A DNA stretch of 64,000 nt from Apodemus sylvaticus (lineage: Eukaryota > Chordata > Mammalia > Rodentia > Muridae): positions 11,846,096-11,910,095 of the forward strand of contig NC_067485.1 in assembly GCF_947179515.1 (NCBI RefSeq). Reading direction: 5' to 3'. Below are positions 11,141-21,345 of the stretch, piece by piece. Under the pieces are notes generated by a model. That model ran no database searches. It saw only the letters and a program-made list of their open reading frames with translations, and had not been told where the DNA came from. Numbering within the stretch: position 1 is the stretch's first letter; each line of letters starts with the position of its first letter. Made by a program: the position numbers and the translations under genes.

Positions 11141-11292
11141 GAGACAGGGTTTCTCTGTTTAGCCCTGGCTTTCCTGGAACTCACTTTGTAGACCAGGCTG
11201 GCCTCGAACTCAGAAATCCACCTGCCTCTGCCTCCCAAGTGCTGGGATTAAAGGCGTGCGCCACCACCGCCCGGCTGGGAAAAGCATCTTTT
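11100..11292 (-). repeat. B1 SINE with 16-bp target duplication
   Basis: Nearly consensus B1, in the same orientation as the host gene, with a long T-run (its A-tail) at the left. The flanks repeat gggaaaagcatctttt at 11100-11115 and 11277-11292, the target-site duplication. It sits about 65 bp upstream of the C5orf24 acceptor. Confidence 0.95.
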
Positions 11293-11779
11293 AACAACTA
11301 TGTAGACTACCTGAAATTAGGGCAATAGGGTAGACTCCAAAACACTTCCACCACTCCATGACAGACTCCCTGCTCCCACCAACTAAAGAAAGCATTCCTT
11401 CCTTGAGGCAAGAGGCCCAGAATTCAACTAGAAGATTTATTCTCCCTTCCCCTCCAAGTTTATAAAACTAGGAAGCAGATGCTAAGGAGAAAGATTAGCG
11501 AACCCAGACAGCTGGCAAGGTGGACAGGAGTTCTAGGGATGAGGCTTTTATGTCATGACCCATGCTGGGTAGCTTTTCAGTGATGAGTGACCTATACAGC
11601 CATAAGTGACCTAACTGCTGCTTCACTAAGCCAGCCTTGACTAGGAAGTCTTTGATTTGTTGGTGCCCAACCTAGAATACATTGTTGACCATGTCTCCCC
11701 CCAAAAGTCACACCACAAAGAGCATCCAAGAGTCATGGTTTTTCTCAGTTATAGGTAGAAACAAATGTCACATAAAATT

Positions 11780-11995
11780 AGAGGCTGGAACAATGGCTCA
11801 GAGGAAGACTTGCTCTTGCAATGGACCAAGGTTCAGGTTCCAGCACCCACATAGTAGTTCACACCATCAATAATAATTCCACCTCCAGGGGACTGATATC
11901 CTCTTCTGATCTCCTTGGACACCAAGCATGCCCATGGTAAACATACATACATGTAGGCAAAACTATCATACAATGATTTTTTTAAAAATCTAAAT
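11780..11995 (+). repeat. B3 SINE
   Basis: Head 'gaggctggaacaatggctca', centre 'gttccagcacccacatagta', and a B3-type 3' half ('acctccaggggactgatatc'). Confidence 0.65.
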
Positions 11996-12002
11996 TTCAG
12001 AG

Positions 12003-12190
12003 AGCTGGAGAGATGGCTCAGAGGTTAGAAGCACTGACTGCTGCTCTTCCAGAGGTTCTGAGTTCAATTCCCAGCAACCACATGGCGGCTCACAACCATC
12101 TGTAATGAGATCTGATGCCCCTCTTCTGGTGTTTGAAGATAGCTACCATGTACTCATGTACATAGAATAAATAAATCTTAAAAAAAAAAT
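12003..12190 (+). repeat. B2 SINE
   Basis: Near-complete B2 ending in ataaataaatcttaaaaaaa. A 3-bp gain ('ctgctgctcttcc') distinguishes it from neighbours. Confidence 0.92.
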
Positions 12191-12309
12191 CTAAATTCTT
12201 CTGAAAACACCTATAGTATTCTGATTAAGGTTGATGTAAGTAGAAAATTAATATTTTGTAGGCTTTTTTCCTTTTAAGTTATTAAACTCTAGAATGATAA
12301 AATCCCAAA

Positions 12310-12470
12310 CAAAAAGATCTCTTAGCAGGTAAAGCCCCTTGTCATCAAACTTGACATGTAAGTTCAATTCCCATAACCAGAAAGGTAGGAGAATCTACTC
12401 TCAAATTGTCCTCTGATATCCACATACTTGCACAACACATGCACATGCAGAAATAAATGTTAAAAAAAAA
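12310..12470 (+). repeat. Degenerate B3/B4-type SINE
   Basis: 'aagttcaattcccataacc' and 'tgtcctctgatatccacata' fit the tRNA-derived SINE order. The head is not recognisable. Confidence 0.4.
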
Positions 12471-12858
12471 TTCAACACAAATAAAACCCAGGAACTCTTA
12501 TTAAATGGTTGTCCCTGCCTAAGTTTAGCATGCTTTCCCGGATACTGCAGCACATTCTCACTTGTGCACTCTTAACCGCATCAGTTCCCTCAAGAGGTCA
12601 CCCAGTCATTATGGTAATGGATTATTTATACAGACTCCTGAGTGTGGGTTACACTTTTCAAAACCGATATTGTCAAGCAAGAAACACAATGCCTTGGCCC
12701 TGCACACCGATGGGCTCTCTGCAAACAAAAGGCAGTGAGTATCAGCACAGAGGCTCAGCTACCTCAGAAGACACAGACACAAGTCAGTCAAGACCTGGAC
12801 ATCAAAAACATGGTAACAATCAAATACCATTTACTCCCAAGACATAAGCTTAATGCCA

Positions 12859-13200
12859 GGGCTGGAGAGATGGCTTAGCAGCCATAAACACTGACTGTTC
12901 TTCCAGAGGTCCTGAGTTCAATTCCCAGCAACCACATGGTGGCTCACAACCATCCATAATGAGATCTGACACCCTCTTCTGGAGTGTCTGAAGACAGCTA
13001 CAGTGTACTTATAATAAAAAAATAAATTGCCAGGCAGCAGTGGCGCACGCCTTTAATCCCAGCACTTGGGAGGCAGAGGCAGGTGGATTTCTGAGTTCAA
13101 GGCCAGCCTGGTCTACGAGTGAGTTCCAGGACAGCCAGGACTATACAGACAAACCCTGTCTCGAAAAAACAAAAAATAAAAAAATAAATCTTTAAAACAA
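12859..13200 (+). repeat. B2 SINE interrupted by a B1
   Basis: B2 body at 12859-13028. The tail resumes as 'ataaatctttaaaac' after 13190, so the B1 at 13029 landed in the A-rich tail of this B2. Confidence 0.88.
13029..13190 (+). repeat. B1 SINE nested in B2 tail
   Basis: Complete B1 in the same orientation as the B2 it interrupts. The repeated 'aaaaaataaat' on each side is compatible with a target duplication. Confidence 0.92.
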
Positions 13201-13780
13201 AACAACTTAATGCCAAACAGGTCATATCCAGGTATGCCATCTTCTTGCTTTACAGAGCCCTGAACAAGTCCAAAGTCACTGTTCATTTTTTTTTTCCTTC
13301 TATATAAGTCTGTACCACCTGGGCAATGAGTTTTCAGGCCAAAATACTGTAATGCAAGAAAGACAAGGCCATGAGCTCCGATTCAGATTTAAAATAGAAC
13401 GAGCATATTAAGGTCACACCTGAAGTGGCATCCTCCACATACATAAAACTGCACTTCCTCCCAGAGATCAGAATAAGGCACTTAGTTCCTGAAAGCACAG
13501 GAGAGAGAACTCATACTGTAGGGCACATGCTACTCAACCTAGTGTCTGCTGAGAATCAACAGTCGTTGCCCAGGTGGTTTAAGGTTTCAGTTATGAAGTA
13601 AAAGTATATTGAGAAGCTATCTGTTTATGGTCAGAACAACACAGACTTGAAATTATAAAACTAGTCAAAGAAAAACAAAAATATTAAAAGGAATAATTTT
13701 TACTCACTTCCCAAAGATATAAGAGCCAACTATAAATACTTACTTCACTAGCTCCAATTCTAATTTCAAGAAACAGATAA

Positions 13781-13905
13781 AGCTGGCACGTGCCTTCAAT
13801 CCCAGCACAGAGGCTAAAGCAGTCGGATCTCTTAGTTCCTAGTCAGCCTGGTCTACAGGGGTTCCATGAAAGCCAGAGAAACCCTGTCTTGGAAAACAAA
13901 CAAGC
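13781..13905 (+). repeat. B1 SINE, internally shortened
   Basis: Recognisable from 'gcacgtgccttcaatcccag' to 'agagaaaccctgtcttgg', with small deletions in the middle. Confidence 0.75.
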
Positions 13906-13984
13906 AACAACAGAAAAAGGAAAAGAATGAAAGAAAAAAGAATAAAGAAGTAGAAACCCTCAAGGTAAGTTGCTTTTGTTTTTG

Positions 13985-14121
13985 ATTTTTTTTTCTTGTT
14001 TTGTTTTTCGAGACAGGGTTTCTTTGTGTAGCCCTGGCTGTCCTGGAACTCACTCTGTAGACCAGGCCTGCCTCTGCCTCCCAAGTGCTGGGATTAAAGG
14101 CGTGCACCACCATCGCCCGGC
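13985..14121 (-). repeat. B1 SINE
   Basis: Reverse B1. The segment between 'gaccaggc' and 'ctgcctctgcctcc' has lost about 20 bp relative to consensus. Confidence 0.92.
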
Positions 14122-14229
14122 TCTCAAGTTTTAAACATATTACCTAAAGTTGGTTTCTGAACATTCTCTATATACCAGGCACTTTGCACATAATCCTCAG
14201 TGTATGCTTTGTTAAAAAAACCGGAAAAA

Positions 14230-14450
14230 GGACTGGAGACTGGCTCGGTGGTTAACAGCGGTTGATGCACAATTCTAAGCACTAGAGTCTGGCTATTAGC
14301 ACCTACCTTGCAGCCCAGTTTTGCCTACACACACAGCTCGCTGATAGGAGTGGAGTCGGGAAGACCAATGGAGCTTGAGATTCCAACTTAGTAAGAAAAA
14401 GGAAGCTCCAGGTTCAGGGAGAGCCCCTGCCTCAAAAACATAGGCAGAGC
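14230..14450 (+). repeat. B4-type composite SINE, degenerate
   Basis: Starts 'ggactggagactggctcggt'. The body does not follow B2, and the trailing 'gagcccctgcctcaaaaaca' fits a B4 or RSINE right arm. Confidence 0.35.
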
Positions 14451-14595
14451 CTTGCTGTAGGGACTCTTTTTCAATCCCAGCACTCAGGAGGCAGAGGCAG
14501 GTGATCGCTATGAGTTCAAAGTCAGCCTAGTCTACAGAGCTAATTCCAGGACCGCCAGGGCTACACAAAGAAACCCGTCAGAAAAACCAGAGACA
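14451..14595 (+). repeat. B1 SINE, diverged
   Basis: 'tttcaatcccagcactcagg', 'gttcaaagtcagcctagtct' and 'agggctacacaaagaaaccc' appear in order. Confidence 0.8.
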
Positions 14596-14712
14596 GAAAG
14601 AGACAGTCAGACAGACAAGCACAAACACAGAAGACAACACCCTGGCCTTTGCATCAACACAAACAGTCACATACATAAACATGTGTGTACTTGTGCGCTT
14701 GCTCGCACGTGT

Positions 14713-14713
<1 letters not shown>

Positions 14714-14797
<84 letters not shown>
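14714..14797. repeat. (CT)n(CA)n compound microsatellite
   Basis: About 43 bp of CT dinucleotides joined directly to about 41 bp of CA dinucleotides. Uninterrupted, hence likely polymorphic in length. It lies in the C5orf24 intron. Confidence 0.98.
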
Positions 14798-14798
<1 letters not shown>

Positions 14799-15094
14799 TT
14801 TTTTCCCTTTCTTTAAAGAAATGGGAACTGACTTTAAGCAACCTGTCAGGGACACTCACTAGATTACAAAGCCAAATAGGAATTTAGATAATCTGAAAAG
14901 AGCACCAAGTTTGTACTGGCAGGGCATACAGTCAGGGCTGCCAAGCATGTCTTCTCTACACTGGGGCTGTTTAACAGAACCCCACTAGATGTAATACTGC
15001 TTTTCCCCAAAATTTATGACAACCAAAAATTTCTCTAGATATTGCATCGCAAATTCCAGGACAGCCAGGGACTCAAACAATCACAAATCCTTGG

Positions 15095-15275
15095 TGTTGA
15101 CTCAGGCTTGCATCTCCAGCATATACAAAAAAGCACAGCACCCCGGGTCTGTAACAGCATGGTGGGGGAGGTAGCAGACCCATAGCAGATCCTACAACCC
15201 ACTGCTCAGTGTCTACTCCAAGAGCTCCAGGGTCAAGTTCAGTAGGAGGCTTTATCTCAAAAACCTAAAATGGAG
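15095..15275 (+). repeat. Possible B4-type SINE fragment
   Basis: 'gagctccagggtcaagttca' and 'gctttatctcaaaaacctaa' resemble a B4 right arm. Weak. Confidence 0.3.
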
Positions 15276-15474
15276 AGCAGCAACCAAGGAAGGCATCGGG
15301 CAGACTTCAGACGCTAGGAATGCATGTGCACCCATGCCTGCAGATCTCGTCACTGGGAAGACTGAATCAGAGAATCCAGGGCACAGCCAGCCCTGTGCTT
15401 CATAGAAAGCAAGAAATGAGGTAGTAAGGTCTTTCTCTTACACATGGGACTGCCAGTAAAGGGAAAAAAGTGTT

Positions 15475-15663
15475 TTTAAGACTTATTTATTTATATACAT
15501 ATGCATACTCTATTTGTATGTATGTCTGCATGACAGAAGAGGGCATCAGATCCCACCCATTATATAGACAGTTGTGAGCCACCCTGTGGTTACTGGGAAT
15601 TGAACTCAGGACTTCTGGAAGACCAACTAGTGCTTTTAACCACCGAGCCATCTCTCTAGCCCG
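15475..15663 (-). repeat. B2/B3-family SINE
   Basis: Reverse orientation with head 'accgagccatctctctagcc' at the right and an AT-rich tail at 15476-15500. The central 'gttactgggaattgaactca' is B2-like. Confidence 0.78.
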
Positions 15664-16840
15664 GAAAAAAATATTCTTACAACCTAGTTCAGCACTAGGA
15701 AATCCTTTGTGTATAAAACCACCACATATATCTACATGCATGATAAATTTCAGCATTTAGACAACACATCAGCATTAACCCTGTTCTTCAAAATGACTAT
15801 TTTGAGTCTTAGAGTCTTTCTACTCTAAGACTACCTGCTAATAATTCTTTGGTTTGGTTTTTGGTGTTTTTAATTTTTGAGGTTTGTTTTACTCTTTGTC
15901 TAGGCTGACCTGAAACTCTTAAAAATTCTCCTGCCTCACCAAGCAAGCAATGGGTGTAAAGGTATTAACCCCAACATGCTTGGTCAGCAATTACCTCATT
16001 TCTTAAATTACGCTTGTCTTCATGAGAACAAATGAGTGTTGAGTGTCCCCGGGTGCAAAACCTGGCGTTCCAGTTGTGCAACGTGGTGCAGGGAACCAAA
16101 CCCTAGTTCTCTTCAAGACCTGTACACGCTGATAATTGCTTTTTTCCCAGCTATTCTTGGAATCTTTCCATGCAAAGTTCACTAAAATGATGTAGGGTTC
16201 CATTTGAGAAAGTGGGAAGAATTTCTCTTAAGACGTGGGTGGAATTTAAGCTAGGAGTTATAGAACAAATTATGTTGCAAAGCAAAGGCTACAGTTGATT
16301 TTGTTTTGTTTGTGGTACTAGGGGTGGAACCCTATGCCTTGTACGCACCAATGAAGAAGTACCTTTTAAAATGGTTTACAGGAAAGTTTAAGGAAGCCCA
16401 CAAGGAGTTTTAATGTGACTAAATTAGTAATTTGGAAGGTCTGCTGCGATCTGCTTTCCTTTAAGTTTTACTGTGGGTGTTTCATCCTGCCGTCTTTCAA
16501 TGAAACAATCACTTTTTTTAGCTTAAATGTGGCAGACATTGCTCCCAAGAAAACTATTTTTAGTAAATTCACAAGATACCTTGAAGCTTTGTAAATATAG
16601 CAAAGCTTCAAAGGCCCACAACACGTTCTCCTCCAAAGATCAATTATCACATAATCCTCGGGTTTTTGTTGCTATGTGGCTAATTACTATATATAATTCC
16701 ATATTATTTTATAATTCTAAACAAGTGTGTGGGAGGCCGTGTCAATCACTGAGGACGCTGTTCCGCTCCTCGAGAGAAGTTTAGCTACTAGGACACAACA
16801 AAAATAACGGTCTCCTTTGTCTTCTCTGCGCTCCTTAGCC
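15664..16840. other. C5orf24 intron, no clear element
   Basis: About 1.2 kb of moderately AT-rich intronic DNA with no recognisable SINE or coding exon. Short B1/B4-like scraps are possible near 15840-15990 ('gttttactctttgtctaggc'). 16380-16740 is AT-rich sequence running up to the CpG island. Confidence 0.5.
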
Positions 16841-17137
16841 GTGCCCCACGGCAGTCCCCCAAGCCAGCATCCTAACTGGAACCCGAGGCGATCCCCGCCG
16901 GGTCGCCGGGAAGCGGGGACTACCGCAGCTCGAGGGCGAGCCTGCAGCCCCGCGCCCACCCTGCAGCCCCGGCTGCGCGGCCCGCGCCGAGACTTCCGTC
17001 TGCCGCGGGGCCGGCGGGCGCCTGGGCGGAAGTACCGCGGGCCCGGCCGCCCCGGAGATAGGAGGCGCCCGCGCTCGCCGCCGCATCCCGCGCCCTCGCT
17101 CGCCGGGCCCCTCGCCAGCCGCCGCCCCGCGCCCTAC

Positions 17138-17390
17138 CTCGGCCGCTCGGAGCCCGGCCCTCAGAGCGCCCAGGGGCCGCCCATAGGCAGGAAAGCTCCC
17201 GCCCGTTCCGTTTACTTCGGCCGCGCCCGCTCCGGGCGGGCCAGTCCAGTCACGGCAGAGGGCCGGCGGCGGCGGCGAAGCCCACGCCAGTGCCCGACTC
17301 CCAAGAGCCCTCACCGCGGGCCCCGGACGCGGGAGGAAGAAGCCGCCACAGCCCCGGAATGTGAGCGCCGGTCGCGCAGACGCAGGCACG
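17138..17390 (-). other. B230219D22Rik: Probable non-coding exon 1 of C5orf24 orthologue
   Basis: Inferred from position. Two plausible minus-strand donors exist in the island: GAG|GTAGGG with the exon ending at 17138, and CGCG|GTGAGG with the exon ending at 17315. The transcription start is not visible from sequence alone. Both donors would join to the acceptor at 11044-11045 ahead of the start codon. Confidence 0.4.
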
Positions 17391-17396
17391 CCTAAG

Positions 17397-17406
17397 TATC
17401 GCGAGA
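17397..17406. promoter_or_regulatory. CGCG element (TCTCGCGAGA-like)
   Basis: tatcgcgaga matches the near-palindromic TCTCGCGAGA promoter motif, bound by BANP in mammals, at nine of ten positions. It is at the upstream edge of the CpG island. Confidence 0.5.
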
Positions 17407-17711
17407 CTGGCCGTGCAGCCCGCGCGCAGGTTGCGCGTGCGTGTGCGCGCGCTGATGCCCGTGCGGAGCTACGGTCCCGCCAAGAAGGGAGTGCGGTTGG
17501 CCTGAGTGAGCATCTGATGGTCCACGCTGCAAGTTTCTCAGAACACAGGATTGCTCAGTGACGCGGGCAGCGTTTGAATCCCGCTGCTGTCGTCCAGAAG
17601 CCGTTTTCACAGCTGTTTGTAAACCGTGTTTGATCTTGTCTGTTTGCAGCCATTAAGACGCATTGTCTGCCTTTCCCTTTTTGGGAGGGGGGGGAGGAGG
17701 GGAGAGGGAGA

Positions 17712-17854
17712 GTGTTTTTGAGACAGGGTTTCTCTGTGTAGCCCTGGCTGTCCTGGAACTCACTCCGTAGACAAGGCTGGCCTCGAACTCAGAAATCCAC
17801 CTGCCTCCCAAGTTAAAGTCATGCATTAAAGTCATGTGCCACTACTACCCGGCT
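17712..17854 (-). repeat. B1 SINE
   Basis: Reverse B1 with a short local duplication near its head ('aaagtcatgcattaaagtca') replacing the usual 'gtgctgggattaaagg'. Confidence 0.92.
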
Positions 17855-17929
17855 TGAGGGGCTTTTGTTTTTTTTTTTTTTGTTTGTTTGCCCGTTGCTT
17901 TCTTAAGGGTGGGTAGGGTGAGATTGCTT

Positions 17930-18420
17930 TATTAGTTTGGGTTCTCTAGGGTCACAGAACGTATGGGCAGTCTCTATGCCCATTTGGGAATTCCCATAGG
18001 GAATTTGTCGATGACTTACAGTCTATAGACCAACTCCCCAACAATGGTCAGCAGCAGCTGTGGATGGAAGTCCAAGGATCTAGCAGTTGCTCAGTCCCAC
18101 GAGGCAAGCAGGCAAGGAAGAGTGAGTCAATCTTCCTTCTTCCAATGTCCTTATATAGATCTCCAGAAGAGGGTGTAGCCCAGATTAAAGGCCTGTGCCT
18201 CCATGCCTTTAATCCCAGATGATCTTGAACTGGAGATCTCCTTGTGTTAATCTTCTGGAATTCATAGCCACTATGCTTCAAGATCTCCATGCCAAGATCC
18301 AGGTCAGAAACTTGTATCTCTGAGCCTCTAGATTAGGATCATAGGTGAGCCTTGCAATTCTAGATTGTAGTTCATTCCAGATATAGTCAAGTTGACAACC
18401 AGGAATACCCACTACAATTG
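17930..18420. repeat. Interspersed repeat, unclassified (LTR-like)
   Basis: Runs from 'ggttctctagggtcacagaa' to 'gatatagtcaagttgacaac'. Many mouse loci carry this sequence type to my recollection, but I cannot fix its family. It contains an embedded B1-like bit at about 18190-18230. Confidence 0.4.
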
Positions 18421-18854
18421 CCCACCTCCAAACATGAGGCTATTCAGATGGTGATGGTGTTAGGGCTTTCAGATGCAAGATGTGTAATAATTAAAAGTAT
18501 TTTGTGTGATGCCCTGTTAGTTTTGTTTTTCAAATCCCTGTCATCTCTAGAATGTGCCGTATCCTTCATCCTAAAAGGCCGAGCCACTAGCCTAATTCCA
18601 TTTTGGTTGTAAGTGTTCCCCTTCTGAGTCACTTTGTTGTAGAATTATCCTGGATTCAGGTACAGTTCTTTCTACAAGTACATAACATGAAATTGACAGT
18701 CTTCTAGTACTGGGGCTCGGAGACATGTCTATCAAAGTGATTCAGCAAAGGCCTGCTGAGTTGCACCCTATCAGTGCTGTCTCCAACAGAACTGGAGACA
18801 TTACCACATGGACAGTGATCTGCCTACATGACCTCCGGTAAAAACTCTGAACAA

Positions 18855-18972
18855 AAGTTGGATGTGGTGGAACATGCCTTAATCCCAACACTTGAGAGGC
18901 AGAGGCAGGAGAATCTCTGTGAGTTCAACAGCCTGATCTACACAGCTAGTTATAGGACAGACAGTACTACAA
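18855..18972 (+). repeat. B1 SINE, diverged
   Basis: 'ttggatgtggtggaacatgc' to 'gttataggacagacagtac'. It is directly followed by the URR1 element. Confidence 0.75.
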
Positions 18973-18977
18973 AGGAC

Positions 18978-19160
18978 AGTGGTTCTCAACCTTCCTGTTG
19001 CCATGACCCTTTAATACAGTTCCCCAAATTGTGGTGACCCCCCCAACCATAAAACTATTTTGTTGCTACTTCATAATTGTACTTTTGCCAGTGTTATGAA
19101 ATCGTAAATTTTTTTTTGGAGATGGAGGATTTTTCGACCCACAGGTTGGGAACTACTGAC
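18978..19160. mobile_element. URR1-type hAT (Charlie) non-autonomous DNA transposon
   Basis: About 180 bp with terminal inverted repeats: cagtggttctcaaccttcc at the left and the diverged inverse 'aggttgggaactactg' at the right. The inner 'gttgctacttcataattgta' is also typical. No transposase is encoded. Confidence 0.75.
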
Positions 19161-19379
19161 AGAGGGACTCAGTCTCAAATGAAAGCAAACTCTGAGCTGA
19201 CATCTGGGAAGGTGACTGTTTAGCAGGAAAGCACTACTAGATCTCCAGTCCAGGAGGAGCTGTGCTTGGCTTCTTGTTCTCTGAGAGGCCACATGCATGC
19301 AGCCTTCAGTGATTTCTGGAGAGCATCGCTCTCAATAGGATTGAGAGTTTGTCTTGGGGAACCCTAACTTGGGTGTCAG

Positions 19380-19860
19380 ACACAGGGCAGACCCACAGGA
19401 AGTATGTGGTGTGATTTTATTTTGTGTCCCTGGCCCTTTAAAAGATCCCCAGTTGCTAGTCAACTGGCCTTTTAGGAGAACTACTTGACCCTTTGATCTT
19501 CAGTGTCCATGGCCTCTTGGACTTCTGAGAACAGGAGAGGATATAAAAAGCAACAGGGGCAGAGAGAGGGAAGCAGGGTTAGAGACAACAACAACAACAA
19601 AAAAGACCGAGCAGAGTGAAAATAGACTGTTGAGCAGAAGAAGCCAAGTTGTGCCAGAGACAATATTGTTAGGAGACAGCAGAAAGTGGACTGGGCTGGC
19701 AGAGTGAGAAGACAGCCAGAGAGGCTTGAGGCAGGAGAGCTGTGCGGAGCAGATAGGCAAGAGTAGTTGTGGTGGTGGTAAATATTAACTGGGGGTTTCT
19801 ACCTCACCCTAGAGCATGTAGGTCCAAAATAAGAGACCCAGAACATATTTATAACAAGCC
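19380..19860 (+). repeat. Possible LTR with TATA-like box
   Basis: Contains 'gaggatataaaaagcaacag' at about 19540, followed by a purine-rich transcribed-type stretch. Family not recognised, and it could be unique DNA. Confidence 0.2.
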
Positions 19861-20190
19861 TTAAAAGCATTAGACCTGAGGCAGACATCAGCCCTCTGTG
19901 CTACTATGTCTACCTCCCTGTCAACTGCCCCAAGATACAATGCCATGTTCCACCTGGGCTGCTCCTATTCTGACTGGCCAGCCAGAGGCCACAGCATGTG
20001 CTCACAATCCACCTACCCCGGGGCACTTTCCTCCTTTCCCTCCTCCTCTCCTCCTGGTCTCCACCTCAGACCCCCAAGTTCTGGAACCAAAGCCCCACCT
20101 ACCTCTCTCCTGCCCAGCTACAGGCCGCAGGCATCTTTACTCAACCAGTAGTTTTAAATTAAGAAGTAAAGTCTGCACAACAAAAGCTGG
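19861..20190. other. Unclassified CT-rich stretch
   Basis: CT-rich sequence at 19895-20130 leaves open frames of 81-105 codons on the plus strand. No family similarity is recognised, and nothing suggests a gene. Confidence 0.4.
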
Positions 20191-20619
20191 CATATGTGAG
20201 AATTCACTCTCTTGAGGCAACTAGACCTTGGGACACAGAAGTTAGCACTACAATCCATAGCAACAGACTAAACCTCAACAAGGTATAGTTTGGAGCTGCT
20301 AGTATTGGGAAAATGAAGGGACTGTTCAAACTGACTGTTGGGGGAACTGAGGGAGGGCAGGTCAGGAGAAACATCTGAAAGAGCGGGACTGGAAACCGGA
20401 AGGAGGGCTGGCAGAAAATTAAGAGTACTGGTTACTGTTTGTAAGAAAGAGACATTAAAAGAAACATTTTTAATAAAAAAAAATTACATTACAGAGGTAC
20501 TCCAACTTCACAACTAAGAATTTAGGGAAAGTGCCAGAACTTGTAAGAAACATGAAAAGTGTTGACTTTTTAAGAGACAATAAGGTCTAACATCTAATTT
20601 CAGATCTTTTTTTTTTCTG

Positions 20620-20790
20620 TGCATGTAAGTAGAGGCCAGAGGACAATGCGGCTGCTGGTCCACATATCTGTTCACCTTATTTCTTGAGACACAGTCTCTT
20701 ATTGGCTAAGCAGAGCAGGCTGGCTGGCTAGCAAGCCCCAAGGGATTACCTAGCTCTGCCTCCTCAGCACTGGAATTACACATGTGTCTT
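20620..20790 (-). repeat. B4/RSINE1-type SINE, degenerate
   Basis: 'gaggccagaggacaatgcgg' and 'gattacctagctctgcctcc' plus 'actggaattacacatgtg' fit the composite order in reverse. Confidence 0.45.
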
Positions 20791-20847
20791 AGACAGTGTT
20801 CTAGGTGGTGAAGAAAACCTTGACCATGGCAATTCTCATAAAACCAT

Positions 20848-20906
20848 TGAGAGTGCTTTGGTGCATACCTTTAATTCCAGCACCCAGGAGGCTGAGGCAG
20901 TTCAAG
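20848..20906 (+). repeat. B1 SINE, left half (split by LTR)
   Basis: 'ggtgcatacctttaattcca' to 'gaggctgaggcagttcaag'. Its right half is found at 21346-21412 on the far side of the LTR. Confidence 0.7.
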
Positions 20907-21345
20907 AGAAGAGGTCAGCTCAGGAAATTTGTTAAATTCCACCAGACCCCTCCCATTCTGGAAGAGGAAGGTCATAGAACACTTAGGCACCCCTCCTCTC
21001 CAGAAGGGAGAGGCTAATGAACATTCCTCAGACACAGTGGGTGGGTGGGGACCGACCAACCACTACCTGAGGGTGTGGAGGCCCATTGGCTACCTACAGA
21101 CAAGGGAAGTCCTTGCCACCTAAAGACCAATCAGTTTAAAAGTCACACTGTTCTGCCAATCACATTGTGCCTAATGGCTACCTCTCTGAAAACTGTACAA
21201 AGACTGACCAAATGGGCTGCGCAGGGTCACCACCTCTCCTTCGGGTGTAGGATGACCCCAATGCACTGAAACAATAAATTCATCTTGCTTTTTGTATCGA
21301 TTCCCAGCTCCACGTTGTTCACTCAGGGGTGCCAGAGTCTTACAC
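20907..21345 (+). repeat. Solo LTR of an ERV1-type endogenous retrovirus
   Basis: About 440 bp with a CCAAT-rich U3 (gaccaatc at 21124, 'gccaatcaca' at 21155) and the polyadenylation signal aataaa at 21271 followed by 'ttcatcttgctttttgtatc', a common layout in rodent ERV1 LTRs. No internal retroviral region adjoins. It interrupts a B1. The subfamily is not named, and the exact ends are uncertain. Confidence 0.55.

Larger units (their letters stand above)
16840..17480. promoter_or_regulatory. B230219D22Rik: CpG island promoter of C5orf24 orthologue
   Basis: A sharp rise to very high GC with abundant CG dinucleotides over about 640 bp, the only such island in the window. It lacks an evident TATA box. 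ETS-type cores occur at 16992-16998 (acttccg) and 17027-17033 (cggaagt), and a CGCG element at 17397-17406. It is about 6 kb upstream of the C5orf24 coding exon and on the correct side for a minus-strand gene. A divergent plus-strand transcript is possible, but I see no gene for it. Confidence 0.85.

Noticed and set aside
11111..11142. Runs of phenylalanine or lysine codons suggesting low-complexity proteins
   Set aside because: Poly(A)/poly(T) tails of SINEs.
12859..13028. tRNA gene-like A/B boxes in B2 and B3 elements
   Set aside because: These are pol III promoter remnants of tRNA-derived SINEs. No intact cloverleaf or anticodon arm.
14667..14855. Frames made of Cys-Val and Arg-Glu or His-Thr repeats
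   Set aside because: Microsatellite translations; likewise at 46229-46432 and 63346-63588.
16817..17395. Open frames of 192 (plus) and 184 (minus) codons in the CpG island
   Set aside because: Composition effect of very high GC with few stop codons. Products are Arg/Pro/Gly/Ala-rich low-complexity on both strands, with no family and no splice context.
19898..20215. 105- and 81-codon frames in intergenic CT-rich DNA
   Set aside because: Pro/Ser/Thr-rich products from a pyrimidine-rich stretch, no family, no start or splice context.
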